NCBI RefSeq assembly: GCF_963855985.1
Contig: NC_087095.1
Span: 9,000,001-9,064,000, forward strand
Reading direction: 5' to 3'
Origin: Ostrinia nubilalis
Lineage: Eukaryota > Arthropoda > Insecta > Lepidoptera > Crambidae
DNA length: 64,000 bases
Positions within the stretch are counted from its first letter, which is position 1. Each line of letters starts with the position of its first letter. The translations under genes and the position numbers were made by a program. Below the pieces are notes generated by a model, which was not told where the DNA came from, did no database searches, and saw only the letters and a program-made list of their open reading frames with translations. This document shows positions 45,301 through 50,600 of this stretch, in pieces.

Positions 45301-45942
45301 GAGACGTTAAAAATTAGCGCAATCGGGGCACAGGTTTTCCACAATGAACGGTCCTGCGCTGCCCGCATCCAGGCTCTTTCCGAGACCTTTACCAGATCGT
45401 CGGTCCACCTAGTGTTCTTTATTAAGTTGGAATTATTATTACCTTGGAACTAGTGACCAATGAGACGCCTTCGGACGCATGACTAGACTACACTACATAG
45501 TTGGATGGACGCTATTCTCGACAAGATATTACCATCAATCGACTACGCCTCATTTTACTCTTCTTCAATTTAGAAACATTTTATTTGACTCGGATAGAAT
45601 AGCAAATTATTGGCGAGCAAATACGGTCAAAAATGAAATATTTTCAGGTTGTTTCAGTCTTTAGGTCTTGTTTGCAATTAATTAGAGCCCACCGTATTTG
45701 CACTCAACTAGCAAATGACAGCAGCTTACACATCCGTTGCAACAAGTATTGAGCGCAAATACAGTCGTCATTAAACTTTTAAAAACTGTTATTATATTCA
45801 CATCACTAATCTTATTTTTTTCGCAGGCATTTCAGACTACCGCGACGGCACCCGCGGCAAGGAATGGCAGCCACACGCCGCGCTAGCCGCCGCCGCTGTC
45901 ATGAAGTCCATCGTTGCCGCTATGGACCCGCCCACAGATTAA
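3303..45942 (+). CDS. Winged-helix plus nucleoside phosphorylase/MTA-SAH nucleosidase-like protein, 12 exons
   Basis: Exons read by eye: 3303-3471, 4112-4306, 4826-4936, 6593-6704, 7768-7885, 8300-8435, 26648-26787, 31177-31295, 33017-33174, 42107-42236, 43999-44183, 45827-45942. All junctions are GT/AG, phases agree, and the sum is 563 codons (562 residues). The start is the first ATG of a charged N-terminus; an AG just upstream suggests a non-coding 5' exon. Residues about 58-160 are helical and unrecognised. Residues about 165-232 look like a winged helix. From about 250 the chain follows the MTA/SAH nucleosidase fold: TALYCEKQAV (E260 aligns with E12 of the E. coli enzyme), VGVGGGVPH with LGDVVVS, YDCEL (E504 aligns with E174) and GISDYRDG (D528 aligns with D197). 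All three catalytic acids are therefore present, so N-glycosidase or phosphorylase activity is plausible; the substrate is unknown. Exons 10-12 are much more GC-rich than the rest. Intron 6 is 18.2 kb and hosts antisense genes. The exon 3 donor (GTTGGT) is weak, and the exon 10 donor is the least certain. Confidence 0.82.
4492..4790 (+). mobile_element. tRNA-headed SINE
   Basis: The head (4494-4567) is tRNA-like, with an A box (TGGTGTAGTGG) and a B box (GGTTCGATTCC) of the RNA polymerase III internal promoter. It is followed by a non-tRNA body typical of moth SINEs, with an A-run near 4640, and a 3' end that repeats TTGTCCAAAGATTTA. The tRNA part has no convincing anticodon stem and runs straight into the body, so it is a SINE and not a tRNA gene. 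It sits in intron 2 of the host gene. Confidence 0.7.
6321..6551. mobile_element. Foldback MITE of 230 bp
   Basis: An almost perfect inverted repeat: the left arm (AGAACACAAGGTGAAACGC and onward to GTTTCTG, about 75 bp) is matched by the right arm ending ACCGTGTGTTCT. A second internal pair (GAGAGACCACACA / TGTGTGGTCTCTC) extends the hairpin. It is non-coding and lies in intron 3. Confidence 0.75.
6955..7645. mobile_element. hAT-type non-autonomous element with 8-bp TSD
   Basis: The element begins TAGAGATGAAACGG and ends with its exact inverse, flanked by the direct repeat ATTATTAG (6947-6954 and 7646-7653). An 8-bp duplication and this terminal form fit the hAT superfamily. Subterminal regions are packed with copies of CCGGATATCCGG and related palindromes at both ends. 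No transposase remains. It lies in intron 4. Confidence 0.85.
8436..9794. other. Intron sequence, AT-rich, with possible 3' UTR of the antisense galectin-like gene
   Basis: No coding sequence seen on either strand. The part just below 9794 should contain the 3' UTR of the minus-strand galectin-like gene; the inverted polyadenylation hexamer TTTATT near 9667 is a candidate. The remainder shows nothing recognisable. Confidence 0.35.
9795..11635 (-). CDS. Galectin-like protein 1 (intron-nested, antisense)
   Basis: Exons, in minus-strand order: a proposed first exon 11635-11610 (starts MLYYLFWV), then 10995-10819, 10496-10312 and 9979-9795 (TAA at 9795-9797). The last three have clean GT/AG sites and join in frame; with the proposed first exon the total is 573 nt, 190 residues. 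The middle contains the galectin-type strand pattern FTINLVTG ... LNIAFQLE preceded by PVPVNQNEIMFLLP and followed by PRFDVQITI, so a beta-sandwich carbohydrate-recognition-like domain is likely. The canonical galectin sugar-binding HxNPR and WGxExR motifs are not seen, so binding specificity cannot be claimed. The hydrophobic start hints at secretion but the first exon is speculative: it rests on the required phase and a GTAAGT donor. The gene lies wholly in intron 6 of the nucleosidase-like gene and is a likely paralogue of the gene at 20191-22061. Confidence 0.6.
12452..12670 (+). repeat. Short interspersed repeat with conserved TATTATAAAG start
   Basis: Begins CTACACTAATATTATAAAG and ends GCGAAGCCGCGAGCGGAAAG followed by CTAGT. 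The same start and end style recurs at 41098-41455, so this is a dispersed non-autonomous family. Ends of this form next to CTAGT are common in insect genomes. It has no coding capacity. Confidence 0.55.
13416..18553 (-). mobile_element. Possible extent of the P-type element, flanked by direct repeats
   Basis: The 12-mer CTACCAACATAA occurs as a direct repeat at 13416-13427 and 18542-18553, just outside the transposase gene on both sides. P elements make 8-bp duplications, so the match could contain a target-site duplication, but no inverted terminal repeats were found next to it. The limits are therefore tentative. Confidence 0.3.
13812..18067 (-). CDS. THAP-domain P-element-type transposase, C-terminus frameshifted
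   Basis: Minus-strand exons: 18067-17967, 17732-17488, 17266-17213, 16802-16650, 16173-16087, and 15968 downward. Phases agree and give 727 residues to a stop at 14425; the chain then continues in another frame to 13812 (220 more residues, starting about 14460). The N-terminal THAP zinc finger has C9-x2-C12 and C62-x2-H65 (FVCGGH). The large exon matches P-element/THAP9 transposases: LIFDEMALKK and TTVCDQGSTN carry the likely catalytic aspartates of the RNase H fold, with a following GTP-binding-type insertion region and a VVYVSGYLAAKL C-terminal motif. The combined length (about 900) matches THAP9-like proteins. The break near 14430-14470 is either a real frameshift or a small intron that could not be placed. 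It is a mobile-element gene or a decaying domesticated one, sitting in intron 6 between the two galectin-like genes. Confidence 0.8.
18735..18960 (+). repeat. Dispersed repeat fragment (3' end of a LINE or SINE)
   Basis: Runs from AGCGGCCCGCCCCGGCGCGG through GCTTCGCACGGGTGCTATGG to AAAGCGACTTTGTTTTATAC ending TATGTAGTGA. This layout (CG-rich start, 'ATCCGTTGCGTAATTTTAAAGAT' type middle, GACAGACAGG then GCGACTTTGTTTTATA) is a widespread lepidopteran repeat end as far as I recall. It is non-coding. Confidence 0.5.
20191..22061 (-). CDS. Galectin-like secreted protein 2 (intron-nested, antisense)
   Basis: Minus-strand exons 22061-21985, 20886-20764, 20653-20496 and 20375-20191 have good GT/AG sites and give 543 nt, 180 residues. 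The first exon starts MYLNLLVFVTGIISIMG, a convincing signal peptide, followed by an acidic linker (PTEEDNDV). The rest (ILQWPLES ... FLFPTIL ... VINITVL ... FGVSF ... KVMNLDFKF) has the alternating hydrophobic pattern of a beta-sandwich and aligns in layout with galectin-like protein 1. Intron phases are 2, 2, 1 in both genes and the last exons have the same length (185 nt), which supports a common origin. Sugar-binding residues of true galectins are not evident. A candidate polyadenylation hexamer (TTTATT on the plus strand) lies near 20120. The product is probably secreted; its role is unknown. Confidence 0.65.
21550..21965 (+). repeat. Dispersed repeat in intron 1 of galectin-like gene 2
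   Basis: Contains a (GTCT)n run (21600-21620), a C-run at 21647-21655, and ends with CTACGGAACCCTACACTGCG then GTGGCACGACACGCACTTGG. I recall this ending as frequent in moth genomes. It is non-coding and the exact borders are uncertain. Confidence 0.45.
22062..22999. other. Intron 6 sequence upstream of galectin-like gene 2
   Basis: Should contain the promoter of the minus-strand gene starting at 22061. The proximal 200 bp include AT-rich sequence but no motif that can be assigned with confidence. A (GAT)n run occurs at 22721-22738, possibly the tail of a lost LINE fragment. No coding sequence seen. Confidence 0.3.
23000..26353. mobile_element. TIR element split by an RTE insertion
   Basis: CGCCCAAGTAGCAA starts at 23000 and its exact inverse ends at 26353. 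The inner flanks are rich in CTTAAG/CTTGAAG-type words on both sides. About 1.1 kb of RTE sequence (24983-26085) sits inside, leaving about 2.25 kb of element without coding capacity. No clear target-site duplication was found at the ends. Confidence 0.55.
24983..26085 (+). pseudogene. 5'-truncated RTE-like LINE, reverse transcriptase remnant
   Basis: An open frame from 24983 to 25960 encodes the C-terminal half of a non-LTR reverse transcriptase: AFVDYEKAFDS (motif with the first catalytic aspartate), GVRQGDVISPKLF, and LRFADDIV (the FADD catalytic box), then the thumb region (YVYLGQTV ... VMVYGSETWSLT). The endonuclease and fingers are missing. Near 25905 the frame shifts and the normal C-terminus (GRPPTRWTDDLVKVAG ... 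QQWTSFG) continues in another frame to 26058. The 3' end is GGCTGAAA followed by a (CGA)n tail. It is a dead-on-arrival copy inserted in the TIR element around it. Confidence 0.88.
27125..27340 (-). repeat. LINE 3'-end fragment with (TTTC)n tail
   Basis: On the minus strand the sequence ends with a body reading TTGCATCGAATAAATACTTT followed by TTCTTTCTTTC. This is the usual form of a LINE 3' UTR and simple-repeat tail. The preceding GC-rich part (27230-27320) may be the end of its last ORF; no domain is recognisable. Confidence 0.45.
28136..28380 (+). mobile_element. RTE 3' end fragment
   Basis: Encodes degraded pieces of the RTE C-terminus (GGACCGACGACCTCATAAAG = WTDDLIK, then VAGSRWMQAA), with a deletion removing the segment before CAGCAGTGGACGTCCTATGG. 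It ends GGCTGAAA plus a (GATGAA)n-like tail. Homologous to 25905-26070. Confidence 0.8.
29655..30050 (+). repeat. Diverged direct duplication, about 225 bp apart
   Basis: The segment from ACTGGTCAAAAGGTCAG through ATTATTTATAGTTC and CATTATTGTATCCCTCGAGG to AAATCTGTAACGCATCACTA recurs in altered form at about 29892-30050. No coding potential. Function unknown. Confidence 0.5.
33593..33745. mobile_element. Small imperfect foldback MITE
   Basis: ACTGTCCCGCC...GGGGGGCGCTACC on the left is mirrored by GGTGGCGCCCCACTG... GACAGGACAGT on the right. Arms are imperfect and about 40 bp. It is non-coding, in intron 9. Confidence 0.45.
34161..34339. mobile_element. Foldback MITE, 179 bp
   Basis: ATGAGGGTTTTCGCGATTGA on the left has its inverse at the right end, and the arms match for about 75 bp each (through GGCAATACGTAGACGTGAGG and CATGCAGCATTTGGACCTCG). 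Only a 30-base spacer separates them. Intron 9. Confidence 0.8.
35613..35862 (+). mobile_element. RTE 3' end fragment with (GAAC)n tail
   Basis: Encodes the C-terminal RTE segment (GRPPTRWTDDLVKVAG ... WKSLGEAFVQQWTSF) almost identical to 25870-26060, then CGGCTGAAACGAACGAACGA. It carries a frame change before the conserved block, like the copy at 25905. High similarity between the two suggests recent activity of this subfamily. Confidence 0.82.
36056..36205 (+). mobile_element. RTE 3' end fragment with (ATG)n tail
   Basis: Encodes TTRWTDDLIKVAGRRWMQAA and then WKSLGEAYVQ, a stop, and TGTGGCTGAAATGATGATGA. It is the very 3' end of an RTE copy, more diverged from the 35613 copy than that one is from 25905. 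Confidence 0.8.
36640..36965 (+). repeat. Two-copy diverged tandem repeat, about 164-bp period
   Basis: AGGAGTTTGTTATCTCGTGT (36640) and AGGAGTTTATTTCATGTGTC (36804) each begin a unit containing ATGTAATATGTAGG/ACGTGCAATATGTGGG, AAAGTGGAA and TTCTATTATT. Non-coding. Confidence 0.55.
37929..39860 (+). pseudogene. Decayed 5' half of an RTE LINE (endonuclease and start of RT)
   Basis: The GC-rich 5' end is followed by fragments of an apurinic-type endonuclease: MRLAELEGELSRLRWDIVGL and CEVRREGEDTI (38239-38340), MMGDFNAKLG (38602, catalytic DxN), NEIDFILL and VKTGSDHRMV (catalytic SDH, to about 38900). A linker follows (39160-39480), then the first RT part with KKGDKTLLKDYRPISLLSHV (39587-39838). 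Frames are broken at several points (about 38400-38600, 39000, 39400, 39590), and everything after the RT fingers is missing. Complementary to the 3' fragments elsewhere in the window but lacking their region. Confidence 0.85.
40322..41000 (-). mobile_element. 5'-truncated CR1/jockey-type LINE, 3' end
   Basis: On the minus strand 40997-40722 encodes the C-terminal LINE signature (RSFTVQAIRLWNALPMSIRQ then SLPIFKKRLKSHF). It is followed by a 3' UTR with ATACA-type repeats and a terminal (ATT)n tail at 40322-40345. The catalytic domains are absent. Confidence 0.75.
41098..41455 (+). repeat. Interspersed repeat, same style as 12452-12670
   Basis: Starts TATTATAAAGGCGAAAG with repeated GTCTGGATGT words and ends GCGGGCGGCCGCTAGT. 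Its left end is displaced to the other side of the 3.8 kb TIR element (37271-37278). Non-coding, intron 9. Confidence 0.55.
41670..41967. mobile_element. Pogo/Tigger-type MITE
   Basis: CAGTAGAATCCCGACTATCTG at the left, and inverted CAGTAGAATCTCGATTATCCG at the right, each next to TA. Terminal CAGT...TCGATTATCCGG is typical of pogo-group elements. It lies 140 bp before exon 10 of the host gene. Confidence 0.72.
42520..43015 (+). repeat. Interspersed repeat with a chance long frame
   Basis: Includes TTTGGCACCTCACGTCACAC, CTTCGGCGCAGTACCGAACA and CATATGAGCTGGTGCTGAGA, which I recall as common moth repeat sequence. An open frame of 164 codons spans it but shows no domain, has poor composition, and lies in intron 10. 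Confidence 0.4.
43146..43386. mobile_element. Very GC-rich foldback MITE
   Basis: AAGCGCTCCTGCACACCGCG on the left and its near inverse ending GTGTGCAGGAGCGCTAA on the right. The arms run about 105 bp each, through GCCGCCGCGCCGCC and GTCAAAGCATAATTT. GC content is about 70% in an AT-rich intron. It interrupts a tRNA-like repeat (43388-43460) and intron 10. Confidence 0.75.
43388..43460 (-). repeat. tRNA-derived SINE head (minus)
   Basis: The reverse strand reads TGGCTCAGTTGAAAGAGCAG (A-box-like) and then GGTTCAATTCCCGCC (B box), followed by a foldback MITE instead of an acceptor stem. It lacks matching acceptor arms, so it is a SINE fragment and not a functional tRNA gene. Confidence 0.5.
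43495..43954. mobile_element. TIR element, mariner-like, about 460 bp
   Basis: TACAGGGTGGAATTTTGTAA on the left matches TTACAAAATTCCACCCTGTA on the right, with TA repeats outside. The arms extend about 130 bp each with several mismatches. It lies in intron 10, ending 45 bp before exon 11. Confidence 0.75.
44196..44756. mobile_element. MITE with internal 91-bp tandem array
   Basis: Terminal repeats AAGGCCTATTCAGACCTAA and its inverse. The left side holds two 60-bp units (CAGACCTAAGCGG at 44216 and 44276). The right side holds about four 91-bp units, with boundaries at 44446, 44537, 44628 and 44719, each containing GCGAATATCGCTCAGG, TACCTGAGCGAAACCCGCGC and GCGGTATGTACC. Intron 11, 12 bp after exon 11. 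Confidence 0.82.
44821..45329. mobile_element. TIR element (GCCCCGATTGCGCTAA ends) inside the RTE fragment
   Basis: GCCCCGATTGCGCTAA begins it and TTAGCGCAATCGGGGC ends it. The right half (45190-45329) is homologous, inverted, to 57689-57960. It is itself interrupted by the foldback at 44919-45135. Confidence 0.78.
44919..45135. mobile_element. Foldback MITE nested inside another element
   Basis: CTATAGTCTGGACTCTGAG is mirrored by CTCAGAGTCCAGACTATAG. The arms are about 95 bp each, through CAATGACCCCAAGCTACCCA and TCCTTATCGCTCGCG to GTCGCG. A GC-rich loop lies between. Innermost of three layers. Confidence 0.8.
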
Positions 45943-45958
45943 ACACCTCACCTGCTAG

Positions 45959-46056
45959 CCTAGGACGCATGACATTATATCGTTTTATCGATTTTACACG
46001 ATAAGCCCATACATTTGTCGACGATAAGATTATATCGTGGCGTGCATCCTATGCTG
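45959..46056. mobile_element. Small TIR element just after the nucleosidase-like gene stop
   Basis: TAGGACGCATGACATTATAT and the inverted CGATATAATCTTATCG ... GGCGTGCATCCTA form imperfect arms. A related copy occurs at 31399-31460 (CTAGGATGATGCGCGCCATG, ACAAATGTATGGGCTTATCG). It lies 17 bp after the stop codon, so it is likely transcribed in the 3' UTR. Confidence 0.55.
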
Positions 46057-46266
46057 GCTGGAGTTTAAATACTCTGGAGGTCCTATTGATCTATGGAACA
46101 TGACGTCATTGTGCACGAAGAAAAGGGTTTGTCACAAGTAAAAAACTTACATAACATGTGTATTTCGATATTTTCTCTCAAATATCCAGTGGTTGTTGAA
46201 CTATCAATACCACTTAGCAGACATAAAGTTAATATTTACTGTTTTATTTTGTGTGTTTGCCTATTA

Positions 46267-47008
46267 TAGCCTGACCAGGAACATAAAAACCCTCGCCATG
46301 TTGCGGAAAACTAATGGTACTAATTTCTTTTAATGGCAACAGTAACTGAAAACTTCATTGTCATGTCACCTTGCATGTCAGTCTATTGCTGTCAAAGTGT
46401 AAACAAACTTTATTTTAAATGTGCGCAATTGATTTTGTGAATTAAATTGCTAAAATCTTTTCATAGTCGTGAAAGAAAAGTGGTTCACAATGTGTTAAAG
46501 TATTTGTCGAAGAGAAATACTAAGGGTTCGGACAATATTTTCATTGAATAATTTTTCCGACAAGGGTGTCAAATTGACTGACATGTTTATCGTATAGTAC
46601 AGTCCACTATGAAAATTAGCTGTGGTTTGTTTCAACTACCTATTTTAAAGTTTTTTGTCACTTTCTAAGTGTTGAATTTTATGGAATTGGGAAAGAAGTA
46701 CCGAGTTTGAAGCGTTCATGAGCAGACATTGCAGTTGAATATTCAAGTTCTGAATTTGATTATTGATGAATAATAAAATAAATCCTACTAGATCGATTGA
46801 TGTTTTCATTTAATTTATTTAAACCAGGTTACCTATAATAATATTTTTTCGTTAATTCATGAAAATATCAAATTAGCCCGTAATCCTGAATCCTGATACA
46901 TAAAGTTAGCCTATTAATTTAACACAGGTACGACTGTACTCAGTGTTGCACTATCAAATGCAATTGACGCGCCTCTATGCCAGGGTTTTTATGTTCCTGG
47001 TCAGGCTA
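46267..47008 (-). mobile_element. 0.74 kb TIR element (copy 2, inverted)
   Basis: Begins TAGCCTGACCAGGAACATAA and ends with the inverse, with TA on both sides (46265-46266, 47009-47010). The interior aligns end to end, reversed, with 60536-61280, differing only by scattered substitutions. No open reading frame of note. Confidence 0.82.
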
Positions 47009-47620
47009 TAATTTGTGTTTTGTTCATTTCTGACAAAATTAAAAGTCAATATCTATTGTAGGTAAATTGAGACATTGATATAATGGTACTTATAGAGAAA
47101 ACTAAACCTCATTTCTACGATGAATCATGTTCCATAGAATACAATGGATATTACCTAACACTGTTATGTTCGTTTCAATCCCTGGCGCGTTTATTACCGG
47201 AAATGTGGTAATTATACAAACAAATTCTATATTTAATTTTGTTCTAAGAAAACATTGTAATTAATATTGCGTTTGCATACTAACGCACTGCCTCATGATA
47301 ACGTATGGAGCACTTTATTTTTAAAATCTCAGTTCGTTTTTCTTTTCAGTGTATTCTTCTTCTTCTTCTTTTATTAATGGCGATGAACTTGTGTATTTTC
47401 GCCACAAGGCACACTGTTCCGCCAATATCACGTGCGCAGCTTTTACACAATGTTTTTTGAGAAATTTAAATTCAAAGGTATACTAAGCAAAATACCTAAA
47501 ACAAAGAGACATCACAAATAAGACAACACAATACATAAAAATAACACATACGAGTGAACACAAATGGGGAGGTTTAGTTTGGAAAAAGTTTTACTGCCAA
47601 CTCTTGCTTGTTACAAAAGG

Positions 47621-50600
47621 TTACAAATTAATTTTATTAATGTTAATGAATTTAACTAGAGATTTCAAAGTATGGGGATTAGTAAAGTTAAGGACACATT
47701 TAAGGTTAGTTGGAAAAGGGAATTTTTTGGGAAGGAAGTCATACAACGAATGGTCAATTTTGGGGCAGTTGAAAAAGATGTGATTAGCTGTTCCTTCATC
47801 CAAGCCGCATTCGCATATGGAGCTATCCTTGATCCGCATTTTTGCGAGGTGTACAGGGGTACACGCGTGACCTATACGCAGGCGACAGATAATGGACACT
47901 GTTCTTTTTGGTAAGTGGCGGTGCTTGAAAAACCAGGGTCTTGAGGGAATATCCTGTTGGATATCAGCATAATATCTGCCTACGTATCTCTTGGAGTTAA
48001 CCCAGTGAGTATTCCACGACTTGAACAGGTGTTTACGTGGGAGCGAAGAGACATCATGAGCAAATAATCTGTAGTGATCCAGTGAACCTGTGGATATAGC
48101 GTTTTTAGCACATGAATCTACAGTTTCATTGCCAGGGATACCTCGGTGACTTGGGATCCAGGCTAAAGTGACATTTAAACCGAGCTGTTTACACTCAAAA
48201 AGGGCTTCTCTAATTTTGAAAACGATGGGGAATTTAGTTTTGGATTTAAATGGATTGGCTAAAATAGATTGGAGGCAGCTCAGAGAATCAGTAAAGATCA
48301 AGGTGTTATTAAGACGGTGTGAGATAGAGTAACGAATAGCTTCTAGTATAGCGACTGATTCTCCTGTGAAGACTGATGTAACTGGAGGACACTTAAAGCT
48401 TAGTGCTATTCTGTATGCAGGTATCCAGACTGCTGCGCCAGTGCATCCACCTTCGTCCAGCTTGGAGGCATCAGTGTAAATTTTTAACCAACCTTGCCAG
48501 TGCTCAGAGACAATATTAATGAATTCCTGACCAGCTGAGCACGAGTCCTTAGATATGCCAAAGTTGAGGATTATTGAGGGATTGAAAAGAAGGGAATCAT
48601 AGCTATTGCTGAAAAGAGGATTCAATGGAATTTTCTCAATTGGAGTAGGGAGGCGGGTAAATTTCCTGTAACTCAACAAAACACAAGGTGAACTCTGAGA
48701 GGAGTCAGAGCTACTCAGTGAAGAGAGGAGAGCCATTTTTTCATGCAGAGGGTGATTGGAATTTTGAGAAGTTTTTACGTAAAACCGGTCGCTTAGGTAT
48801 TGTCTACGCAAATATAGGGGAGGTTCCACACATTCAATTTGCAGAGCATTAATAGGCGAAGATTTCATAGCTCCCAGTATAATGCGTAGACACTTCGACT
48901 GAGTTTTATTAAGTTTTTCGAGAGCAGCTTTATTACAGGGGTCCAAAAGAAATGAGGCATAATCGAAGTGGCTGCGGACAATAGCGTTGTAAAGTAGTTT
49001 CTGTGAGTATGGATGGGCACCCCACCAGGTGCCTGAAAGGGCCCGGAGGATATTTAGCCCTTTTTCGGCCTTACCAAGGATGTAATTGAAATGAGGGATG
49101 CCAGACAACCGGGAGTCTAAAATTATGCCTAGGAACTTCACTTGGTTGTTACAAGGAACGCTATCACCGTTCAGTGTTATATCTACCTCTGGTGTATTAC
49201 GTTTACGGGTGAAGGTGACGCAACTACATTTTGGGACTGAAATGGATAATCCATGGTTTGTCATCCAGGCATTGAGATATTCCAGAGCAGTGTTTAGGCG
49301 CGAACTTGTTTCGGATATAGATTTGGATGAATAATAGAGGGCAATGTCATCTGCGTACTGAAGGATGCTGCAAAAAGATTCTACAGTTCTACTAAGGTCG
49401 TATGTGTAAATGCTGTAAAGTAGAGGGCTGAGTACGGATCCTTGCGGAAGCCCTTTCCAGACAAAACGGGGAACTAGAGAGTCTTGGTATCTCACTGCTA
49501 TTGATCTTGACATCAATGTGTTGCAGATGAGACGAACCAGTTTCTCCGGGATACTCAGATAGAGCAATTTTTGCCTGAGTATTGGGAGTAACACATTATC
49601 GTACGCAGAGGCAATGTCTAAGAAGACCCCAACGAGGTACTCCTTGTTTTTAAAAGCTACGCGAATATCCGTCGTTAAAATACTTAAACTGTCTAGAGTA
49701 CTATAACCTTTGCGGAAGCCAAATTGGGATTTCGCCAAAATATTATTTGATTCCAAGAACCATTCCAAACGATTTTTAAGCATGTGTTCCATTATTTTAA
49801 GGAGCACGGAAGAAAGGGCTATGGGACGATAAGAATTGTGATCTAAAGGTTCTTTTCCTGGTTTGGGAATGGGGATTACAATTTGTTGTTTCCAAGCTTC
49901 CGGTAGAGTACCTTGATCAAAAAACGAATTTAATAAATTAAGAAAGAAAAGTTTAGCACTAGCCGGGGATTTAATAATAAAAGAATAAGGGATTCCATCT
50001 GCTCCAGGAGATGAATCTTTTAAGCCGTCAAGAGCTGATAAAAGTTCTTCTAAGGAAAAGGGACCATCAAGATTATTTGATTGGGGGAGAAAACAACTTG
50101 TTGAAGGAAGATTATCCATAAAAGGAACAAAAGGAGGGGCCAGTTTGTCTGCAAAATCATTTAGCCAAGCTGTAGGGTTGTTTGACGGGGCATTTATAGG
50201 GATTAAGGAAGTGCGGTATCTTTTGATTTGTTTCCAGACAATTGAGGAAGGGGTCCTTGGAGACATACTCTCACAAAAACTGATCCATCCCTTCTTTTTT
50301 TTTTTGGCTAAAAACTTTCTAGTTTGTGCAGCAATTTTTTGGTAGAGGATGTAATTCTCCATGGTCATTGAACGGTTGTACCTTTTTTCAGATTCCTTTC
50401 GTTTTTGGACACTGGCTGTACATTCAGAATCCCACCAAGGAGGTGATATTTTCCGAGACGGATTTTTCAAAGGTATGTGATCATCTGCTGATGTTTTTAA
50501 TGTGTTCACAAAATCACAGTATACTGAAAGGGAATTAACATTATTTACAGAAGGTAAATTCTTTAATTTTTCGTTGACTGATGCATGATAGGCAAGCCAG

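Larger units (their letters stand above)
44757..45415 (-). mobile_element. RTE 3' fragment split by a nested insertion
   Basis: The minus strand reads an RTE end: GACCGACGATCTGGTAAAGG (45415-45385) ... GGAAAACCTGT, interrupted by 44821-45329, then TCTGGGGGGAGGCCTTTGTC and CAGCAGTGGACGTCATTTGG, GGCTGAAA and a GAAC/GAAT tail. Low-copy simple tail abuts the MITE at 44196-44756. Confidence 0.75.
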
